DNA of 39,872 nucleotides from Bacilli bacterium. Lineage in GTDB: Bacteria; Bacillota_I; Bacilli_A; RFN20; CAG-826. Below are positions 8,590 to 17,301 of the stretch, piece after piece (the first letter of the stretch is position 1; each line of letters begins with the position of its first letter). A program made the position numbers and the translations under genes. The stretch spans positions 1-39,872 of the forward strand of contig JAKSUZ010000010.1 in assembly GCA_024408505.1 (NCBI GenBank), in the 5' to 3' direction. The notes below the pieces were generated by a model. That model made no database searches. It was not told the origin of the DNA and was given only the letters and a program-made list of their open reading frames with translations.

Positions 8590-10875
8590 ATGCCAAACAC
8601 TGAAGAAAAAAGACGTTTAATAATGCGGACAAAAGAAGAGTTATATAATAACGGCATCTTTAAAACTATTAAAAAGATTTTTAATTATTTGCTAGCGCAC
8701 TACAAAATTTCAAAATCTAACCGTGAGTATACAAATATTTTTGCCGATGTTTTATTCATCAATGGATGCTCTCTACCGCATCCATCTAGATACCGTGTAT
8801 CACATCAACGCGAACAATTAGAGTTTTGTGGCATTTCTACTCAAGAAGTTTTTTATACAAATTTAACAATTGACCAAGCGGAAAAGTTCAGATGTTTTAT
8901 ATTTTTCCGTTGCCCTTGCACTGAAGTGGTGGAAAAGTTCATAAAAAAAGCTAAATCATTAAATAAAGTAGTTTATTTTGATATTGACGATTTATTGTTC
9001 GACATTAAATACACAAAAACAATTAGTTATATTGATACAATGGATGAGAATCATAAAAAAATGTATTACAGCGGAATACAATTAACACAAAAAACTTTGA
9101 GTTTATGCGATGGAGCTATAACTTCCACTAATAAACTAAAAACCGAACTACAAAAATATGTAAAAAACGTATTTGTAAATAAAAATGTCGCATCGGAAAA
9201 AATGCTTCAAATTTCTAAAAACGCTATTTACTGCAATGATTTAGGTGTGAGTTTAGATAGTAAAAATAATGCTTACGTATATAAAAAATATATTAAGATT
9301 GCCAAAAAAATTAGGAAAAAGAAAGGACAATATTTTTATATTGGATACTTTTCAGGAAGCATAACTCACAATGATGATTTAGAGATGATATCTGAAGATT
9401 TGGCAAAAGTAATGCAAGTTCATGCACAAGTTAGATTATGCATAGTCGGAATGGTTGATTTACCAAAAAATCTATTGAAATATGACGATAGAATAATTAG
9501 ATTCCCATTTTCCGATTGGCGAGAATTACCTTTTTATATTTCTAATGTTGATTTAAATATCATACCTCTCGTAGATACAACATTTAATCAAGCAAAATCC
9601 GAAAATAAATGGATGGAAGCATCACTAGTAAAGGTTCCTAGTATTGCCTCTAATGTCGGCGCTTTGAAAGAAACAATAATTAACAATCAAACAGGTATTT
9701 TATGCAGAAACGAAAAAAATGCTTGGTTTAACGCCATAGACACCTTGATTGGAAACCCTGATAGTTGCCAAAAATTGGCCACAAATGCATATAACTATGT
9801 CATGAAAAATTACACTACACTGAAATCTAGTCACAAATTTGGTAGTTATATCAAAAGTATAATGAAACAAAATTTTGTAATGGTGTTGCCAAGTGCTCTT
9901 ATGTCAGGAGGCGCTCTTGTTGCCTTGAAACACTGTCACTGTTTAAAAGAAAATGGTATCGATGTTTCAATTGTTGTTGATCAATCTAAACCATTAAAAA
10001 ATATAACTTATATGGGGCATGCCTTCCCAACTTTTGTAACTCGCACAACTAAATTTATTGCTAATATAGATGATGCTTGCGCAACTTTATGGACAACCAT
10101 TAATTGGCTAAATAATTGTAAAAAAATTAAACGAAAACATTATCTAGTACAAAATTTTGAGCCTGATTTTTATAATTTCTGTAACCCTAACCGTGCAGCA
10201 GCAAACGCAACTTATTTCTTGGATAATTTCGATTACATTACAATTTCAAAATGGTGCGCATCATGGTTGCAAGAAACTTATGGAATAAAGCCTAAATACA
10301 TACCAAATGGAATTGAAGAAAAATTATTTTTAGCGCCAAAAATTAGAAATTTTAATAAAAACGAAAAAATTAAAATATTGATTGAAGGATCATGTGACGA
10401 CTACTATAAAAATGTAGACGAGGCTTTTAGAATTGCTAATAAATTAGATCGGAATAAATACGAAATTTGGTATATGAATTATAGAGGTACCACTAAAAAG
10501 TGGTATCATATTGACAATTTTTTGCCCAGAATTTCGTTCGACTCTGTAAATCAAATATACAAAAAGTGCCACATATTATTAAAAACTAGTATCCTAGAAA
10601 GTTTTAGTTATCCACCTTTGGAAATGATGGCGACTGGTGGTTTTTGTGTTATAAGAAAAAACGAAGGCAATATTGAATATTTAAAAAACAAATACAATTG
10701 TCTAACATATGATGAAAATGATTTATCAACTGCTATAATTGCAATTGAAAAAATTGTTAATGATGCTTCACTAAGAAAAAGGTTATACAAAAATGGCATT
10801 CAAACCGCGCGCGAACGAAGTTGGAAGAACTATAGCAGAAATATTATAAAAGCCTATTCGACTATCACAAAATAG
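8590..10875 (+). CDS. Two-module GT4-type glycosyltransferase (C-terminal WsaF-like)
   Basis: This 761-residue protein contains two GT-B modules. The first spans about residues 45-420. It begins VLFINGCSLPHPSRYRV, contains FDIDDLLFD, and ends with the donor-site-like stretch NKWMEASLVKVPSIASN. The second spans about 430-755. It starts MVLPSALMSGGALVALKHC, carries HYLVQNFEPDFY as in WsaF-type rhamnosyltransferases, and ends with ILESFSYPPLEMMATGG, the E-x7-E type donor motif of GT4 enzymes. AAGGAAAA precedes the ATG. Such tandem enzymes often add two successive sugars to one lipid-linked chain. It follows the exporter genes in the same operon and overlaps the convergent gene by 11 bases at the stops. 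Rhamnose as donor is only a guess. Confidence 0.82.
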   Translation: MPNTEEKRRLIMRTKEELYNNGIFKTIKKIFNYLLAHYKISKSNREYTNIFADVLFINGCSLPHPSRYRVSHQREQLEFCGISTQEVFYTNLTIDQAEKFRCFIFFRCPCTEVVEKFIKKAKSLNKVVYFDIDDLLFDIKYTKTISYIDTMDENHKKMYYSGIQLTQKTLSLCDGAITSTNKLKTELQKYVKNVFVNKNVASEKMLQISKNAIYCNDLGVSLDSKNNAYVYKKYIKIAKKIRKKKGQYFYIGYFSGSITHNDDLEMISEDLAKVMQVHAQVRLCIVGMVDLPKNLLKYDDRIIRFPFSDWRELPFYISNVDLNIIPLVDTTFNQAKSENKWMEASLVKVPSIASNVGALKETIINNQTGILCRNEKNAWFNAIDTLIGNPDSCQKLATNAYNYVMKNYTTLKSSHKFGSYIKSIMKQNFVMVLPSALMSGGALVALKHCHCLKENGIDVSIVVDQSKPLKNITYMGHAFPTFVTRTTKFIANIDDACATLWTTINWLNNCKKIKRKHYLVQNFEPDFYNFCNPNRAAANATYFLDNFDYITISKWCASWLQETYGIKPKYIPNGIEEKLFLAPKIRNFNKNEKIKILIEGSCDDYYKNVDEAFRIANKLDRNKYEIWYMNYRGTTKKWYHIDNFLPRISFDSVNQIYKKCHILLKTSILESFSYPPLEMMATGGFCVIRKNEGNIEYLKNKYNCLTYDENDLSTAIIAIEKIVNDASLRKRLYKNGIQTARERSWKNYSRNIIKAYSTITK

Positions 10876-11686
10876 TGTTTTTGCGTGCTTCAACAAACAT
10901 TAACGGAATACACCAGAACCAACAATTATATAAAGAATATAATGTAATGAATTTAAAGATATCTTTATGGTATAACCATACTTTTCTTAATCTACCATTA
11001 ACAATATCTTTTTTATAAAACACTCTAGCATCATGCTTTTGGATACTTAAACGATTTTTAACTGCTTTATAGCTATGCTTCTCCTTAGAGAAGAAATGCT
11101 GCACTAATTCAGCATCAATTGTTTCAGTTTTAATTCCTGCGTTAGTAGCCCTAAAGCAAATATCAATATCAACATAGTCCATAAATAAATTCTCATCGAA
11201 TAAACCAATCTGTTTAAACAACTTAGCAGAATATAGTGAACATGAATTAATTCCTAACAAATATCCTTCTGCGTGTTCCCCATTCTTTGTAGGTTTAACT
11301 TTATATTTTGAAACATCGATGATATGTTTAGGACCATATCTACGGTAACGATATTTAAAGATTGATAAATAATAAAGATAATCGCCGCTTTTTGTTAAGC
11401 GATTTACCTCAGAGAAATACCTTTCTGATATTTCGGTATCATCATCCATAATTGATAACCAATCACCATCTTTCAAATATTTCTTAATAACATAGTTATA
11501 CGCTTTAGGAAGCCCAATATTCTTTTTTACTGTTTCATAATAAAAACCATTATCTTTACAATATTTTTCATTTTTATTTCTAATAGCCTCATCAGTAGAG
11601 TTATCAAATACAACTTGTTTAAAATCACTACCAAGTTTAGTTAGATTAATCTCGTGATTATATGCTACTACTAGAACGTAAATCAT
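10865..11686 (-). CDS. GT2 glycosyltransferase (rhamnosyltransferase-like)
   Basis: This is a 273-residue GT-A enzyme. It has the opening VLVVAYNHE, donor-binding FDNSTDE, the metal-binding IMDDDTE and the acceptor-side FDENLFMDYVDIDICFRA, which matches the WbbL/RfbN branch (F-D-E-x-F-x-D-x-D). A hydrophobic C-terminal stretch (LYNCWFWCIPLMFVEA) probably docks it to the membrane. Its ATG overlaps the stop of the upstream GT2 gene by four bases (ATGA), so the two are translationally coupled. It ends in TGA inside the end of the convergent 761-aa gene. Confidence 0.83.
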   Translation of the reverse strand: MIYVLVVAYNHEINLTKLGSDFKQVVFDNSTDEAIRNKNEKYCKDNGFYYETVKKNIGLPKAYNYVIKKYLKDGDWLSIMDDDTEISERYFSEVNRLTKSGDYLYYLSIFKYRYRRYGPKHIIDVSKYKVKPTKNGEHAEGYLLGINSCSLYSAKLFKQIGLFDENLFMDYVDIDICFRATNAGIKTETIDAELVQHFFSKEKHSYKAVKNRLSIQKHDARVFYKKDIVNGRLRKVWLYHKDIFKFITLYSLYNCWFWCIPLMFVEARKNTIL

Positions 11687-12552
11687 CTACTGCCCCTTTT
11701 CATTGCTATATATCTAATCATCATATTGAATGGCCATCTAATAACGGTAATAAGATCAAAATGCTTTAATGCTTCTTTAAGAATATAGAACGCAAGCTTC
11801 TTACCACTACTATTTTTATTATATTTATCAAAAATCCCTACCATTTTAAAGAATCTACCAGCATCATAATATCTTTTATATAGTTTCTTTGCTGGTAATG
11901 AATGGTAATGCTCAATTACTGCATCTGCGCAGTATTTAGCCTTATAACCATTTGTTAACAATGAATGCATATAAAGCATATCTTCATTAGTAGGAAGTTT
12001 TAATCCTTGATAACCACCAAGTTTAATAAAAGTTTTTCGATCTACTCCCGCAAAGACATCGCTAGCGAAAAATGCTTTGATTTGGCATTTTTCTATTTTG
12101 TCTTTACTAGCAATATAACTAGCTTTTGGATAGTTAAATTCACGGACATAATGTTCGATATTTCTTTTTGAACAAGTCTGATGACCGAAAGTATAAACAA
12201 CTTCACCACTAGCGATATCTTTAACAAGGTTATACATTGAATTGGAATAGGTTAATTTAATATCTTGTGTTAATAAAATAACAATATCGCTTTTACAATA
12301 TTCAGTAATTGCTTTTTCTCTTATTAAACTATGACAAAAATCTTTCTTCAAAACTTCAAAATAGATCGCACTTTGCTCTTTGCATAGTTCCTTAGTTTTA
12401 TTCGCATTGTTAGCATCATCACCAATTGTAATTGGCACGACAATATTAACAATTTGAATATTTTCTTGTTTTTTAAAAGATTCAAATAAGGATTTTAATT
12501 CACTATATCCGTCTAGTACTGGTATTACTAAATCTACTTTTATTAAAGACAT
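11683..12552 (-). CDS. GT2 glycosyltransferase
   Basis: This is a 289-residue GT-A enzyme. It has the opening VDLVIPVLDG, the aspartate motif LLTQDIKLTYS and an acceptor-side block LPTNEDMLYMHSLLTNGY followed by a conserved EHYHSLPAKKLYKRYYDAGRF. Such enzymes are usually annotated as rhamnosyltransferases of O-antigen or wall-glycan loci. I chose the ATG at 12552; a TTG three codons earlier is possible. The ribosome site is weak. It is the first gene of a two-gene minus-strand unit with the next GT2. It faces away from the epimerase gene across a region with a 12-bp inverted repeat. Confidence 0.82.
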   Translation of the reverse strand: MSLIKVDLVIPVLDGYSELKSLFESFKKQENIQIVNIVVPITIGDDANNANKTKELCKEQSAIYFEVLKKDFCHSLIREKAITEYCKSDIVILLTQDIKLTYSNSMYNLVKDIASGEVVYTFGHQTCSKRNIEHYVREFNYPKASYIASKDKIEKCQIKAFFASDVFAGVDRKTFIKLGGYQGLKLPTNEDMLYMHSLLTNGYKAKYCADAVIEHYHSLPAKKLYKRYYDAGRFFKMVGIFDKYNKNSSGKKLAFYILKEALKHFDLITVIRWPFNMMIRYIAMKRGSR

Positions 12553-12581
12553 ATTGCCCAATATTTATTATATATGTTTTA

Positions 12582-12628
12582 TTATCTAATAAAACAAATT
12601 ACTTAATAGAAATGGATTTATTAGATAA
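12582..12628. promoter_or_regulatory. Perfect 12-bp inverted repeat in the GT2/SDR divergent region
   Basis: TTATCTAATAAA (12582-12593) is matched by its exact reverse complement TTTATTAGATAA (12617-12628), 23 bases apart. Each arm also contains a small dyad (TTAT-N3-ATAA), so this could be two facing operator sites about 36 bases centre to centre. There is no T-run, and converging genes are not involved, so it is not a terminator. The binding protein is unknown. Confidence 0.45.
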
Positions 12629-12688
12629 AGTATAAATTATATTTATGAAATGAAATTATAATGTTTTTTAGGATAAAATATTTAATAT

Positions 12689-13609
12689 ATGGTTTTTTTA
12701 GTTCTTGGTGGTTCAGGGTTTATTGGCTCTAATTTTATATATGAACTTTTAAAACACAGACATAAGATTATTGTTTTCGATAAAAACATCGCAACTATAA
12801 AACACGAGCATTTACACTATGTAAAAGGAAATATACATCCGTCTATTTGCCTAAAGAATCTAATTAAAAAATCAGATATTATAGTTCATGCTTTTTCATC
12901 AATTAATCCTACCACCAGCATTAAACAGTATAAAAAAGGGTACTTATTTGATATAAAAACTAGTGTAGAAATTTTTAACCTTGCAGCAAAATTAAAGAGA
13001 AGGGTCATATATCTATCTAGTGGAGGAACTGTGTATGGTGAACAAAAAACATACCCAGTATCAGAAACAACTTCTTTTGGACATCTAACTAATCATTATG
13101 CAATTGTTAAGGCCACAATTGATAGAACTGCAATTATGTTTAAGGAAAAGCAAGGCGCAGATATATTGATTGCAAGAATTTCTAATCCATTTGGAGGATA
13201 TCTGAACTGCACTAGTGGAGCCGGTTTCATTGACGTTGCTATCAAAAGAGCTGTTTCCAAGTTACCTATCATAGTGTATGGCGATGGTAACACTATAAGA
13301 GATTACATTGATGTCAAAGATGTTTGTGCGCTTTTGTATAAAATGTCTATGTATAAAGGCAAAAAATATATTTTCAATATATCGTCAGGATACGGAACAA
13401 CGCAAAACGAAATAATAAAAATTATCCGTGACAACATCAAAAATGTAAGTGTAAATCATCTTCCGTTTCGATCTATTGATTTAAAATGTTCAATTCTTGA
13501 TAACACCCTCATTAAAAAAGTTTTTAGTTATCATCCATCAAAAATTGATTCCTTAGTTATATCGCGCATAAAACAATTAAAAGCGAATGAAGTAAAATAC
13601 AGTGATTAA
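12689..13609 (+). CDS. NAD-dependent epimerase/dehydratase (extended SDR family)
   Basis: This is a 306-residue Rossmann enzyme. GGSGFIG (residues 7-13) binds the dinucleotide. SSGGTVYGE and the catalytic pair Tyr137/Lys141 (HYAIVK) are the active site, and RISNPFGG and YIDVKDV complete a GalE-like pattern. It probably interconverts or dehydrates a nucleotide-sugar used by the surrounding glycosyltransferases. The substrate cannot be told from sequence alone. The ATG has no Shine-Dalgarno site. TAAAAT ends 9 bases upstream, so the leader may be only a few bases. Another gene with the same orientation follows after 48 bases. Confidence 0.88.
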   Translation: MVFLVLGGSGFIGSNFIYELLKHRHKIIVFDKNIATIKHEHLHYVKGNIHPSICLKNLIKKSDIIVHAFSSINPTTSIKQYKKGYLFDIKTSVEIFNLAAKLKRRVIYLSSGGTVYGEQKTYPVSETTSFGHLTNHYAIVKATIDRTAIMFKEKQGADILIARISNPFGGYLNCTSGAGFIDVAIKRAVSKLPIIVYGDGNTIRDYIDVKDVCALLYKMSMYKGKKYIFNISSGYGTTQNEIIKIIRDNIKNVSVNHLPFRSIDLKCSILDNTLIKKVFSYHPSKIDSLVISRIKQLKANEVKYSD

Positions 13610-13622
13610 CACCACAAGTAAG

Positions 13623-13659
13623 TTGCAGGCAAAATCAAAAATACTTAATATTTAAGTAT
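13623..13659 (+). promoter_or_regulatory. Possible promoter and dyad at the start of the 975-aa gene
   Basis: TTGCAG (13623-13628), a 17-base spacer and TAATAT (13646-13651) end only 6 bases before the ATG. The arms ATACTTAA and TTAAGTAT (13641-13659, 3-base centre) form a dyad across the -10 and the first bases of the start codon. Both boxes are weak matches, so this call is tentative. Confidence 0.35.
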
Positions 13660-16585
13660 GTACGAAAACATAGGCATAAAAAATGCCTTAAGAACATCGA
13701 TTTATGCATTTCGGATATGGAAAAACAAAAAACTATTCCATAATAAAGATAGATTTTTTAGAAACAACCATAGTTTTTGGTTAGCCTATGAACGTGGATT
13801 TAGACATTCCTTGGAGGTATTATTTTTTCAATTTCGTTTTAAAAAAAGAATTTATAAAAGAAATGGCGGATTCCCTACTTACAAAAATTTTGACATATTA
13901 CTACACGAAACTATTAAAAATGGCGGTAGTATTTTAAATCACGCGAACGCGATAAGTGATAAATTCGCTTTATTAATTAGTCATGAATTATCCTTTACTG
14001 GCGCTCCATTCGTGCTTCTACATACAGCAGCTGCTTTAAAAGAATTAGGAGTTACTCCTGTGATTGTATCTCCCTCCAACGGGCCCTTAGTAAATGAAGC
14101 AAAAAAACTGAATATAACAGTTATTCTTTATAGAGACATATATAGCAATGATTATATTGTTTCGATGGCGTCATTTTTCGATTTTGTTATCGTAAATACG
14201 ATTGTGTGTTCACGCTTAATTCAAAAATTCAATTATACAAATATACCGATAATGTGGTGGATACACGAAGCAAAGGAGTCATACATTTATGACAAGGCTA
14301 ATATGCCAACTCGTATTTCATCAAACATTAAGGTTTATGCAGGCGGACAATACGCACTAAAATTAATTAAAAAATATAGACCCAATTATCCTGTTAAGGA
14401 ACTTCTTTACTACAGCCCTGAATGTAACAAGTTTTCAAACATCGATTTTATTGAAGAAAAAATGCATGGTAAAAAAATCTTTGCTTGTATCGGCACTCTT
14501 TCTAAACGAAAAGGGCAGCTACTTTTATTAGATGCTATCCTACATCTAAGAAAGCAGACTTTTAACAAAAGTCTGTTCATTTTTGTTGGCGAAAATTGTG
14601 ATTTACCTACGTTCACTAAATTATCAGAACTAACTAAGAAATATCCTAATAATTTTGTTTATTTACAAAGGCTGCCGCCAAGCAAATTAGCATCAATATA
14701 TAAAAAGATGGATGCACTAATATGCCCATCTTTAGACGATCCTATGCCAATGGTTGTAGCGGCTGCTCTCTCATTAAATAAACATGTCATTTCTTCTAGC
14801 AACACTGGATTCGCTTCTTTATTACTTCAACATAAGTGTGGTGCTGTTTTTAAGAGTGGAAACAGGAAAGAATTAATTTCTTGCATCGAAGACGCATTTA
14901 GCAAAACAAACAATTCTTCTAAAGCAGGATTATTAATTTATAGGCGACATTTTGCTAAATCAATTTTCTTACGCAATATCGCAAATATTTACTTTTTTCT
15001 TGCAAAATCTTCGCAGAATTCAATGAAAAGATTTATCAATTCTTTGCCTTCGGAATATTTAAATCAAATTAATTTACGTCAAATGTTCAAATTTAATAGA
15101 CGAGATTCCATTTTATTAATTAATCCTAATAGTCAAAAAATATTAAATAAATCCTTGAAGTTAACTAAAAAATATAATGTATTAATTGGTTTAACAGACA
15201 ATTTTAAACTAGATGGCGATATCGATTTACCAATTATTCATTTTAATAAACAAACTGATATAAAGCCCTTTTCCTTTAATATGTTTAAAAAGGTAATCAT
15301 AGACAAGATTCCCAGTGAAACATACTTTGGCATCTTAAAGAACAGTTACAACCTATCATTTATTGAATCAAATCGTACTTTAGATTGTATTGAAAGAAAA
15401 AGCGTTTCTGTGGTAATTCCAACTTATAATCCCGGGCCAGAATTATTTAAAAGTATTGCATTAATAAATTCTCAAAAAAAGATTAAACATATTGAAATAA
15501 TTCTTGTCGATTCTGGAAGCAATCCACAATTAATTAAAAAAATGAAATCTTACCCAAACGTATATCTTTATAGTATTTTGCATGATAAATTTTCTCATTC
15601 TTATTCACGAAATTTTGGTATAAGCAAGGCTCGATACTGTAATGTTGTTTTTATGACTCAAGATGCTATTCCGACTAGCAAAACATGCTTTTATAACTTA
15701 ATTAAACCCTTAATTCTAAATAAAGCAGTAGCGTCATCCTGTCGTGAAAAAAATCCACCTAAAATAGATCCATATTACGGATTAATGTCAAAGAGTTTTA
15801 CTAAATTCATCAATTATGGTCATAAGCCAATTCGAAGTTATCAATACGACCATCTTAAAGAAGTTTCAAATCTCTCTAACGTTTGTTGCGCAGTTAGACA
15901 TGATATCTTGGAAAATTATCCTTATCGTTTCAATTACGGAGAAGATTTTGACTTAGGTATACGCTTGATTTTAAACAATTATAAGTTAGCGTTTATTAAT
16001 TCCTGCGCGGTATTACATGGTCATAATAGGGATGCCTTATACTATTTTAAAAGAGAAATTGTTGAATCAGCATTTAGCAGTAATTTATTTTCAACTGTCT
16101 ATCAAAAAAAGAATTTTTTACTGTTAAAAAATAAGATAAAGTCTATTGCTATAGATTATGCGTTTATTAATTATTGGTTATCGTTAATTTTAAAGAATAA
16201 TTATATTGTCAGTTACCGAACTTTTTTAAAATGTTCAAAAACATCTTTTGACAAAATTGTTATGTCAAAATCGAGAAAATTCACCAATAAGATTTATAAT
16301 TTTGAAAATGATAAGGTTCACAAAATTGTTTCTAGACTCAATAATTCTCTAACCTCTAATTTGCCATACGATTATTCATACTCAAATGTCTATAATTTTA
16401 GGAGCTATATATATGAAAATGTTATTGAATATATGCAAAAACATCATATCGCTTTTTCAAAGCAGTTGATTATCAAAGTATTGTATAAGAAAATCGTTGC
16501 GGTAACTGGATCTACATTAGGCGCTTTATTCGATTATCATTTGGTGAAGAAAATTATTACTGAGGAAATCGATTTAAATGTATAG
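13658..16585 (+). CDS. Fused glycosyltransferase: GT4 module plus GT2 module
   Basis: This is a 975-residue protein. Residues ~100-450 form a GT-B (GT4) enzyme: SHELSFTGAPFVLLHTAAAL acceptor-side start, CIGTLSKRKGQLLLLDA, and DALICPSLDDPMPMVVAAAL as the donor-site motif. Residues ~585-830 form a GT-A (GT2) enzyme: SVSVVIPTYNPGPELF, ILVDSGSN, FMTQDAIPTS and YGEDFDLGIRL. About 90 residues precede the GT4 part and ~140 follow the GT2 part. The two folds probably add consecutive sugars during assembly of the repeat. No ribosome site precedes the ATG. There is no sign of a frameshift in the long frame. Sugar specificity is unknown. Confidence 0.85.
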   Translation: MYENIGIKNALRTSIYAFRIWKNKKLFHNKDRFFRNNHSFWLAYERGFRHSLEVLFFQFRFKKRIYKRNGGFPTYKNFDILLHETIKNGGSILNHANAISDKFALLISHELSFTGAPFVLLHTAAALKELGVTPVIVSPSNGPLVNEAKKLNITVILYRDIYSNDYIVSMASFFDFVIVNTIVCSRLIQKFNYTNIPIMWWIHEAKESYIYDKANMPTRISSNIKVYAGGQYALKLIKKYRPNYPVKELLYYSPECNKFSNIDFIEEKMHGKKIFACIGTLSKRKGQLLLLDAILHLRKQTFNKSLFIFVGENCDLPTFTKLSELTKKYPNNFVYLQRLPPSKLASIYKKMDALICPSLDDPMPMVVAAALSLNKHVISSSNTGFASLLLQHKCGAVFKSGNRKELISCIEDAFSKTNNSSKAGLLIYRRHFAKSIFLRNIANIYFFLAKSSQNSMKRFINSLPSEYLNQINLRQMFKFNRRDSILLINPNSQKILNKSLKLTKKYNVLIGLTDNFKLDGDIDLPIIHFNKQTDIKPFSFNMFKKVIIDKIPSETYFGILKNSYNLSFIESNRTLDCIERKSVSVVIPTYNPGPELFKSIALINSQKKIKHIEIILVDSGSNPQLIKKMKSYPNVYLYSILHDKFSHSYSRNFGISKARYCNVVFMTQDAIPTSKTCFYNLIKPLILNKAVASSCREKNPPKIDPYYGLMSKSFTKFINYGHKPIRSYQYDHLKEVSNLSNVCCAVRHDILENYPYRFNYGEDFDLGIRLILNNYKLAFINSCAVLHGHNRDALYYFKREIVESAFSSNLFSTVYQKKNFLLLKNKIKSIAIDYAFINYWLSLILKNNYIVSYRTFLKCSKTSFDKIVMSKSRKFTNKIYNFENDKVHKIVSRLNNSLTSNLPYDYSYSNVYNFRSYIYENVIEYMQKHHIAFSKQLIIKVLYKKIVAVTGSTLGALFDYHLVKKIITEEIDLNV

Positions 16586-16636
16586 TATCACCATTCTTAT
16601 TTATTTAACGCAGTAGTTTAATCGATTTAAAAAGTT

Positions 16637-16664
16637 TTGATTATTGGATGGTTTAAACTAAAAT
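16637..16664 (+). promoter_or_regulatory. Possible leaderless promoter of the phosphoglycosyl transferase
   Basis: TTGATT (16637-16642), 16 bases, then TAAAAT (16659-16664). Only 7 bases separate the -10 box from the ATG at 16672, so transcription would begin at or next to the start codon. The -35 match is four of six. Confidence 0.4.
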
Positions 16665-16671
16665 AGAAAAG

Positions 16672-17301
16672 ATGGATAAAGAATATAAGGTTAAGCATTT
16701 ATATTGTTTTATTAAAAGATGCTTCGATATCTTATGTTCTTTTATTGCGATTATTGTTTTATCACCTTTATTACTTATTCTTATGATTATTGTGCCTTTA
16801 ACTAGTAAAGGTTCGCCATTCTATTTAGATAAAAGATTAGGAAAGAATAAGAAAGTAATAAATGTAATAAAGTTTAGATCAATGAAAAGTGATGCGCGCC
16901 CAGTCATTGAAATATTAACTAAAGAACAATACAAAGAATATATTAAAACCTTTAAATTAGAGAATGATCCTAGAACCACTAAGTTTGGTAGATTCTTAAG
17001 AAAAACTTCTTTAGATGAATTACCCCAGTTATTTAATATTCTTAAAGGTGACCTTTCTTTTGTGGGACCTCGTCCGATTGTAGAAAAAGAATATGAATAT
17101 CTTTGGAATAATGATGAACTTATATTTAAAGTAAGACCCGGTTTAACTGGGTTTTGGGCTTCCCATGGACGTAGTAGCACCACTTATGAGCATAGAATCA
17201 AACTAGAAGACTATTATGTCTTAAATCGTTCATTATGGCTTGATTTTAAGATATTAATTAAAACTGTCTTTGTAGCGATTAGCGGTAAAGGCGCTTTATA
17301 A
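16672..17301 (+). CDS. Monotopic phosphoglycosyl transferase (initiating sugar transferase)
   Basis: This is a 209-residue bacterial sugar transferase of the WbaP/PglC superfamily. It transfers a sugar-1-phosphate from a nucleotide-sugar to undecaprenyl phosphate, the first step of glycan assembly. An N-terminal re-entrant helix (about residues 14-40) includes the conserved SPLL proline. The core has KFRSM, DPRTTKFGRFLRKTSLDELP with the catalytic Asp-Glu pair, DLSFVGPRP and RPGLTGFWA. It is the short catalytic form without the extra membrane helices of full WbaP. It ends convergently, overlapping the ligase gene by 6 bases. The family call is very secure; the sugar is not known. Confidence 0.95.
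   Translation: MDKEYKVKHLYCFIKRCFDILCSFIAIIVLSPLLLILMIIVPLTSKGSPFYLDKRLGKNKKVINVIKFRSMKSDARPVIEILTKEQYKEYIKTFKLENDPRTTKFGRFLRKTSLDELPQLFNILKGDLSFVGPRPIVEKEYEYLWNNDELIFKVRPGLTGFWASHGRSSTTYEHRIKLEDYYVLNRSLWLDFKILIKTVFVAISGKGAL

Noticed and set aside
12582-12628. Inverted repeat read as a terminator
   Set aside because: Flanking genes are divergent, the stem is AT-only and there is no T-run.
16821-17183. 120-codon minus-strand open frame in the phosphoglycosyl transferase gene
   Set aside because: The plus-strand frame has every conserved motif of the family; the minus frame is a shadow.
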